A model generated the notes under the pieces. The model was not told the DNA's origin. It searched no databases and saw only the letters and a program-made list of their open reading frames with translations. A DNA stretch of 64,000 nucleotides, taken from NCBI GenBank assembly GCA_963995525.1, contig OZ023209.1, forward strand, positions 11,869,510 through 11,933,509, in the 5' to 3' direction. Shown in pieces: positions 55,165 to 64,000 of this stretch. Position numbers and translations under genes: made by a program. This stretch comes from Escarpia spicata. Its lineage: Eukaryota; Annelida; Polychaeta; Sabellida; Siboglinidae. Numbering within the stretch: the first letter of the stretch is position 1; every line of letters begins with the position of its first letter.

Positions 55165-56113
55165 ACAGACCTGGGGCCGAAGTACTCGGTACTCATGTAC
55201 TCGTGTACTCGAGTACATTTTTGAAGTACTCGTACTCATAAAACTTGTGGGTCATGGACTCGTACTCATACTTATTGTACTCAGATTTTATGAGTACATT
55301 ACGAGTACATCTGAGTACTTTCTCAATATGTACTGGGGAAAATTAATATATTTGGTTATAAAATGAAACTTTCCTGAAATATTTAAATGTTCAACTATTT
55401 TTTAAATACTTTGTTATTTCTGATAGAATACCACCTTACCATCCCTACACATAGTACATCCTCATTCTCTGATAACCATGACTATGATACCCAAACATGG
55501 CAACAGGCAGCATATTTTCCCAGTCAGAAACACAACAATATGTGTAGGCTATCAGTTCAGGCCATAAACCTGTTTGTTTAATTAAGCCACCAAGATGTCC
55601 ATAAAGAGCAAATTCCCTCAACATATCAGCATTCCAGCCTCATCAGCCCCAGTTGAAAAGGTATTTAGCATAGCCGAGAAAGTATTCTGCCCTGAACGGT
55701 GCAGCCTGAAAGACTCAACTTGTGAACAACTCATGTTCATTCAGTGCAATAGCAAGTAGATGATAAGATCATGCGATGCCACTGAAATTAATGCCAAAGA
55801 AGTGAATTTTGACTCTCGTGTTGATGAAATAGAGGTTTTTTTAGTTTTCATCATAAACAATTGATCAATTGCCATTGCATATTCACTTGTGCTGAGTTAT
55901 ATAAATTAGGTTAATTAATAATTTTAAAATACATTATTATTTAATATTTATATTTAAAAAAATGTACTTGTACTTTTACTCATACTCGTGAGAATGTACT
56001 CGTATTTGTACTCGTACTCAGCTTTTAGCAATGTACTCGTACTCGTACTCATCCATCTTCAAAGTACTCGTACTCGTACGTGTACTCATGAAAATTTACT
56101 CAGCCACAGGTCT
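55165..56113 (+). mobile_element. hAT-family transposon, deletion derivative
   Basis: Flanked by an 8-bp duplication TACTGTAA (55157-55164 and 56114-56121), the length typical of hAT elements. The ends are ACAGACCTGGGGC and GCCACAGGTCT, a short imperfect inverted repeat. Both subterminal regions are packed with GTACTCGTACTC motifs (55185-55325, 55970-56095). About 949 bp remain, enough only for part of the transposase. Confidence 0.88.
55594..55760 (+). pseudogene. hAT transposase C-terminal dimerisation region
   Basis: Codons from ATG 55594 give ISIPASSAPVEKVFS and LKDSTCEQLMFIQCN before TAG near 55758, the conserved C-terminal dimerisation region of hAT transposases. The catalytic domain and the BED finger are absent. 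In this state it cannot move itself. Confidence 0.85.
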
Positions 56114-56121
56114 TACTGTAA

Positions 56122-58340
<2,219 letters not shown>

Positions 58341-58342
58341 AT

Positions 58343-58415
58343 GGCGGCAAGTGGAATCGAACCATCGTCCCCTCAATCAACAGTCCGGCGCTGTACCACG
58401 CGACCACTGCTCCCC
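58343..58415 (-). repeat. tRNA-like relic or tRNA-derived SINE head
   Basis: The minus strand of this 73-bp segment has a perfect internal B box (GGTTCGATTCC) and an A-box-like GTGGTCGCGTGG at proper spacing. The acceptor stem pairs poorly (GGGGAGC against TGCCGCC), so it is not a working tRNA gene. Confidence 0.55.
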
Positions 58416-58792
58416 ACTCAATATTGCTATTGACTCAGTCTGTTACTGTTGCATTCTGGAACATCATGTGACTGCCCTGCTGTGTCCGACAGAGCCTGGA
58501 GAGTTCCAGTTTGAGCAGGCGACCTACTATGCTGACCCCCGGGCTGGCAGTGCATCCTCACCGTCATTAGGGAGAAGGGATGTGACGGCAGCGTGACGGT
58601 CGAATACAGCACAGTGTGAGTACATTATGTGACAGTAAAGTGTCGGTCGAATACGGCACAATGTGAGTACATTATGTGACAGTCACATGACAGTCAAATA
58701 CGGCACAATGTGAGTATATTAGATGACAGCAAGTCTATTGTCACACATGGAATGACATACCTGTGTTGTTGTCTGTCCTAAGTGAATGGTGT

Positions 58793-58932
58793 TGTGTTCA
58801 GTGAAGGCACGGCGAAGGGTGGGTCGGTGGGTGCAGGCGGTGCAGACTTTGAGGAGATGCATGGAGTGCTCCAGTTCCATTACTGCGAGGCAAAGAAACA
58901 AGTTATGCTCAAGATGAATAAGGACGTTACAG
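58793..58932 (+). other. Possible host exon
   Basis: Open codons GVLQFHYCEAKKQVMLKM lie between an acceptor-like TTGTGTTCAG and a donor-like ACAGTGAGT. The next acceptor-like TTGTTTCAG at 61290 could continue the frame (GTKNLLVTLRNPS). I do not recognise the protein; the exon call is inference. Confidence 0.3.
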
Positions 58933-59243
58933 TGAGTAGTCAACAGTTCATTCTCTCTTCCTCATGGCTCCCTCAATGAAGGAGTGTATTGATGTATCTG
59001 CCTAGCCCTGCCTCTTATCCTTTTCCACTTCTCCCTACGATAGCCTTCACTGTCCAGTTGTCATCTTCTTCCATCTTCTCACATCTCTTGATGCTCATTA
59101 CTCACTCTCTCTGCATTACCCTTAAGAAGAAGAAGAATAGTGTTTTATTTCATCCATGTGATGACATCAAAGTGATGATGTATATAATGATGCAGTACTT
59201 TTATTAGGGCATTCATCCAACTTATTCAGATTGGTTGAATGTG

Positions 59244-61130
59244 TCCTATAGACTATACATGTCTGAGGTTTGGTGGACTGTAACCACTCTCTTTGTGGAT
59301 GCAACATTCATGTCTGACAGTACATGTCTGAGGTTTGGTGGACAGTAACCACTCTCTTTGTGGGTGCAACATTCATGTCTGACTGTACATGTCTGAGGTT
59401 TGGTGGACAGTAACCACTCTCTTTGTGGATGCAACATTCATGTCTGACTGTACATGTCTGAGGTTTGGTGGACTGTAACCACTCTCTTTGTGGATGCAAC
59501 ATTCATGTCTGACAGTATATGTCTGAGGTTTGGTGGACAGTAACCACTCTCTTTGTGGGTGCATCATTCATGTCTGACTGTACATGTCGAAGGTATGGTG
59601 GACAGTAACCACTCTCTTTGTGGATGCAACATTCATGTCTGACTGTACATGTCTGAGGTTTGGTGGACTGTAACCACTCTCTTTGTGGATGCAACATTCA
59701 TGTCTGACAGTACATGTCTGAGGTTTGGTGGACAGTAACCACTCTCTTTGTGGGTGCAACATTCATGTCTGACAGTACATGTCTGAGGTTTGGTGGACAG
59801 TAACCACTCTCTTTGTGGGTGCAACATTCATGTCTGACTGTACATGTCTGAGGTTTGGTGGACAGTAACCACTCTCTTTGTGGGTGCAACATTCATGTCT
59901 GACTGTACATGTCTGAGGTTTGGTGGACAGTAACCACTCTCTTTGTGGGTGCAACATTCATGTCTGACTGTACATGTCTGAGGTTTGGTGGACAGTAACC
60001 ACTCTCTTTGTGGGTGCAACATTCATGTCTGACTGTACATGTCTGAGGTTTGGTGGACAGTAACCACTCTCTTTGTGGGTGCAACATTCATGTCTGACTG
60101 TACATGTCTGAGGTTTGGTGGACAGTAACCACTCTCTTTGTGGATGCAATATTCATGTCTGACTGTACATGTCTGAGGTTTGGTGGACAGTAACCACTCT
60201 CTTTGTGGGTGCAACATTCATGTCTGACTGTACATGTCTGAGGTTTGGTGGACCGTAACCACTCTCTTTGTGGATGCAACATTCATGTCTGTCTGTACAT
60301 GTCTGAGGTTTGGTGGACAGTAACCACTCTCTTTGTGGGTGCAACATTCATGTCTGACTGTACATGTCTGAGGTTTGGTGGACAGTAACCACTCTCTTTG
60401 TGGGTGCAACATTCATGTCTGACTGTACATGTCTGAGGTTTGGTGGACAGTAACCACTCTCTTTGTGGGTGCAACATTCATGTCTGACTGTACATGTCTG
60501 AGGTTTGGTGGACAGTAACCACTCTCTTTGTGGGTGCAACATTCATGTCTGACTGTACATGTCTGAGGTTTGGTGGATAGTAACCACTCTCTTTGTGGGT
60601 GCAACATTCATGTCTGACTGTACATGTCTGAGGTTTGGTGGACAGTAACCACTCTCTTTGTGGATGCAATATTCATGTCTGACTGTACATGTCTGAGGTT
60701 TGGTGGACAGTAACCACTCTCTTTGTGGGTGCAACATTCATGTCTGACTGTACATGTCTGAGGTTTGGTGGACAGTAACCACTCTCTTTGTGGGTGCAAC
60801 ATTCATGTCTGACTGTACATGTCTGTGGTTTGGTGGACAGTAACCACTCTCTTTGTGGGTGCAACATTCATGTCTGACTGTACATGTCTGAGGTTTGGTG
60901 GACCGTAACCACTCTCTTTGTGGATGCAACATTCATGTCTGTCTGTACATGTCTGAGGTTTGGTGGACAGTAACCACTCTCTTTGTGGGTGCAACATTCA
61001 TGTCTGACTGTACATGTCTGAGGTTTGGTGGACAGTAACCACTCTCTTTGTGGGTGCAACATTCATGTCTGACTGTACATGTCTGAGGTTTGGTGGACAG
61101 TAACCACTCTCTTTGTGGGTGCAACATTCA
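59244..61130. repeat. 65-bp satellite, about 29 units
   Basis: The unit runs TGTACATGTCTGAGGTTTGG, TGGACAGTAACCACTCTC, TTTGTGGGTGCAACATTCATGTCTGAC. Units differ mainly at a few sites (GGGT/GGAT, ACAG/ACTG/ACCG, GACTG/GACAG/GTCTG), and blocks of several units repeat together (for example 60110-60360 and 60640-61010), showing higher-order duplication. The minus-strand 64-codon frames are artefacts: 65 is not a multiple of three. Confidence 0.97.
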
Positions 61131-61419
61131 AACATGATTGTCATCAAGAGCAAAAACCGCACATACCCAGTTACCCTTGCTCATGAAATATTTATAAAAA
61201 ACCTTTCTTTACACAGTGCCATATATTGCTGTATAATGTTGTATGTCTAAGTTGTTTGTGCTGCTCATAAATGCTGGTTGTTTCAGGGAACAAAAAATCT
61301 CTTAGTGACACTACGAAACCCAAGTATTGGGTCAAAAATTTAGAAGAACAGTGCTGTGATGGTGACTATAATAACAAGTAAAGAAAGATTTTATACAATG
61401 TTGAACTCTCGATACCAAT

Positions 61420-62230
61420 GGTTTCCATGTGCAACTGTCAGCTGGACTGCTCTCTCTCTGGTCAGTCTTGTGACAACAGACTGATGCTCTCGTGAGAGTT
61501 GCTCGTACTCGTTTTATTGGGATCATGTTGTGGTCAGGACGTTAGTATTATGGCTAGTAAATTGTGAATCTCGCAGTCTAGGGTTGGGCGATAAAGCATG
61601 ATTAACAACGTTTCGCAGGCACATTTGCGACGTGATCGAATGACATGGTGCTACGTCACCAGACAACCCGTACTGCAGTAGTGACCTCGATGCTACGTGG
61701 CAGAGCTACATGGTAAACAAGCCATAGTGGATAACTCCATACCAATGGTTTCCGTGTGCAACTGTCAGCTGGACTGCTCTCTCTCTGGTCAGTCTTGTGA
61801 CAACAGACTGATGCTCTCGTGACAGTTGCTAGAGATGTCATTCCATGTATGACAATGGACTGATGCTTTTGTGACAGTTGCATGGGATGTCATTCCATGT
61901 GTGACAATAGACTGATGCTCTGGTGACAGTTGCAAGAGTTGTCATTCCATGTATGACAATATACTGAAGCTCTTGTGATAATAAACTGATGTTCTAGTGA
62001 TAGTTGCTGGAGTGCCATTCCATGTATAACAATGGACTGATGCTCTGGTGACTGTTGCTAGAAATGTCATTCCATGTATGACAATATACTGATGCTCTGG
62101 TGACAGTTGTTAGGGATGTCATTCCATGTGTGACAATAGACTGATGCTCTGGTGACAGTTGCAAGAGATGTCATTCCATTGTGACAATAGACTGATACTC
62201 TGGTCACAGTTGCTATAAATGTCATTACAC
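61420..62230. repeat. Duplicated segment and 52-bp tandem array A
   Basis: A segment of about 85 bp (ACCAATGGTTTCC to GATGCTCTCGTGA) occurs at 61417-61500 and 61741-61825. From 61825 follow about eight units of GTCATTCCATGTATGACAATAGACTGATGCTCTGGTGACAGTTGC. Confidence 0.85.
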
Positions 62231-63169
62231 TAGTTAATTATATCTTGGCAGATTTAATGGTATCTTTAAAAAATGACTGTAAAGTCTATTGATGCATTTA
62301 GTGATTTTTTGCTCATTATAGGAAAAGATAAGTTTACTTCAGACTCAGTCCTCATTATAAGGAAAGTTCCCTAGGCATACATGTAGTAACATCAACACGA
62401 ATAAACCCAAAGCTACTCCATGCAAACATGTGCGTGTCATAGCAGCCATATTAAGAACAATTAGTGTAATGTCCTAAAAATAGTACTGTGAACAAAATAG
62501 TTGTTTTATAAATTTTTTCCACCACAGAGACGAATAGATCATATCACTATTTACAACAGTGTGAACAATCTAATTATAATTTATTGCTAATCTTCTCCAT
62601 ATACGTTTCATAAAAGAATATATATTCCTTCTTATAACACATTGACAACTTGGCATGTTGATATATGCAAACATTTCAATTGCACTACAGTGTACAATAT
62701 CTTGGTATTCCTAAAAGGATCCTCAGTGAATTATTGTAGGCTACAGTCAATTTGGTCATGTTCATAAGCATATGGGTCCTCCTAACTGAGAAGTATAAAA
62801 GCATGCACAGTCAGTCTTCAAACAAAGCTTTACATCAGTGCTACAATTTTTTAATTGTCTACATCAAATGTTTCCTCTTACCTACAAAGTTTTCATTGCA
62901 ACAGTTATATGTGTATATGTGTACATGTATATGTCAGCTACTGTATGGACTTTTGATTATAATCTTTGCTATGGCATGCTCATGTAATATATACATATAT
63001 ATTAGCTAAATTACTTTGTAAATATATTATTGTACTAAAATTATTATTCAAGGTGGCTCTCGTGGTAGCGGCAATTAAATGCCTTAACGGGAGTCTCCTG
63101 ACCTATTGTATATACTCAATTATAGTATGTACTTGTAATTTTTTGTCTAATAAATTTCATTCCTTCATT
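62231..63169. other. AT-rich interval without recognised genes
   Basis: No supported gene. The retroposon-tail-like sequence near 63052-63165 is noted above. Confidence 0.4.
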
Positions 63170-63560
63170 TATACATGTATGACATTAAACTGATGTTTTG
63201 GTGATGCTTGCTAGAGATGTCATTCCACTTATGACATTAGACTGATGCTTTTGTGACACTTGCTAGAGATGTAATTCCACATATGACATTAAACTGATGC
63301 TTTGGTGACACTTGCTAGCGATGTCATTCCATGTATAACATTAAAGTGATGCTTTGGTGACGCTTACTAGAGATTTCATTCCACGTATGACATTAAACTG
63401 ATGCTTTGTTGACGCTTGCTAGAGATGTCATTCCATGTATGACATTAAAGTGATGCTTTGGTGACGCTTACTAGAGTTGTCATACGTGGAATTACATTAA
63501 ACTGATGCTTGTGTGACGCTTGCTAGAGATGTCATTCCACGTATGACATTAAACTGATGT
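63170..63560. repeat. 52-bp tandem array B
   Basis: About seven units of GTCATTCCACGTATGACATTAAACTGATGCTTTGGTGACGCTTGCTAGAGAT, clearly related to array A at 61825-62230 but with distinct shared variants (ATTAAAC against AATAGAC). Confidence 0.88.
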
Positions 63561-63572
63561 TGTGCTCACAGA

Positions 63573-63622
63573 TCTCCTCGAGAGACTGGCCAAAGTGATA
63601 TCAGACGAAGACGAGGTCACTT
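63573..63622 (+). other. Possible last exon of a host gene
   Basis: After an acceptor-like TTGTGCTCACAG the codons read LLERLAKVISDEDEVT and stop at TGA. Short and unrecognised; plausible C-terminal exon only. Confidence 0.25.
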
Positions 63623-63824
63623 GAAGCGGTCAGTTCAAGAGGTCAGTGGGGGCATATTGATTTAGTATGTTCCATTTGTGTCAGAGGGCAGCACTCATGT
63701 ATACCCCCTAATTGGCATTGGCAGTTAAAATATACTGATGTAACTAGAGTATGGTGCTTTCCTTATTGTTACCACAGGATTATATACTGAATGGTTCTTC
63801 ACATTAATGATTATATAAATGTCA

Positions 63825-64000
63825 TACACATGGTGTTTGAGGTAGCCCCTGATGTTGCAGTGCCATGGTGTTTGAGATAGTCCCTCCTGTTGCAGTGCCA
63901 TGATGCTTTAGATGACCCCTAATGTTGTAGTGCCATGGTGTTTGAGATGGTCCCTCATGTTGCAGTGCAATGGTGTTTGAGATGGTCCCTCCTGTTGCAG
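63825..64000. repeat. 35-bp tandem array running off the window
   Basis: About five units of GTGCCATGGTGTTTGAGATAGTCCCTCCTGTTGCA; the array continues beyond the last base. Confidence 0.9.

Noticed and set aside
58343..58415. Functional tRNA gene
   Set aside because: The B box is perfect but acceptor and T stems pair poorly.
59246..61127. About thirty similar 64-codon minus-strand frames; also the idea of a CRISPR array
   Set aside because: They come from a contiguous 65-bp satellite with no spacers; unit length is not a multiple of three and the host is an animal.

Overview
This is a window of animal nuclear DNA, probably from a marine invertebrate, that consists mostly of mobile elements and tandem repeats. 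The evidence is metazoan-type LTR and non-LTR retrotransposons, a hAT transposon, Polinton/Maverick elements, a laminin-G-like pseudo-exon, GT-AG introns and very large micro- and minisatellites. The phylum cannot be fixed from the sequence. Nothing resembles a bacterial operon, and no intact host gene is visible.

Layout. Positions 1-2174 hold the 3' half of a Ty3/Gypsy retrotransposon with an intact RNase H-integrase frame and its 3' LTR. Positions 4085-6832 hold a decayed LINE. Around 7.8-8.6 kb is a broken conserved invertebrate gene next to a 200-N assembly gap. Positions 9.9-15.2 kb are dominated by microsatellites. Positions 14.9-16.1 kb and 25.6-26.2 kb are two copies of one dispersed repeat. 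Positions 20.1-25.3 kb look like the remains of a Polinton-family element, carrying repeats rich in the palindrome TGACGTCA. Positions 26228-31747 hold a nearly complete LTR retrotransposon on the minus strand: its 211-bp LTRs differ at one base, and its single gag-pol frame is cut by two stop codons. Positions 31.75-33.0 kb hold an L2-like LINE tail.

The centre of interest is 33284-53685, where two related Polintons lie side by side, each with a perfect 6-bp target-site duplication. Element 1 (33284-43900, TSD ATGGTT) carries a recognisable virion-type gene set: RPA-like ssDNA-binding protein, packaging ATPase, integrase, small membrane protein, penton-like minor capsid, pX-like protein, double-jelly-roll major capsid and adenain-like protease. 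It has no protein-primed DNA polymerase, and most of the virion genes are broken. Element 2 (44546-53685, TSD GATGAG) is a foldback element: two arms of about 4.0-4.3 kb in inverted orientation surround a 0.8-kb loop. It has no capsid genes. It carries a zinc-finger protein fused to a conserved Polinton protein, and a second, intron-containing zinc-finger gene near each outer end. The same zinc-finger fusion occurs intact in element 1, and both elements share a promoter module and a 3' module. The fusion gene is therefore the component best preserved across the family.

Positions 53.7-64.0 kb hold a small hAT element with an 8-bp target duplication, a tRNA-like relic, a 65-bp satellite of about 29 units, and 52-bp and 35-bp tandem arrays. 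A few short exon-like segments there may belong to a host gene.
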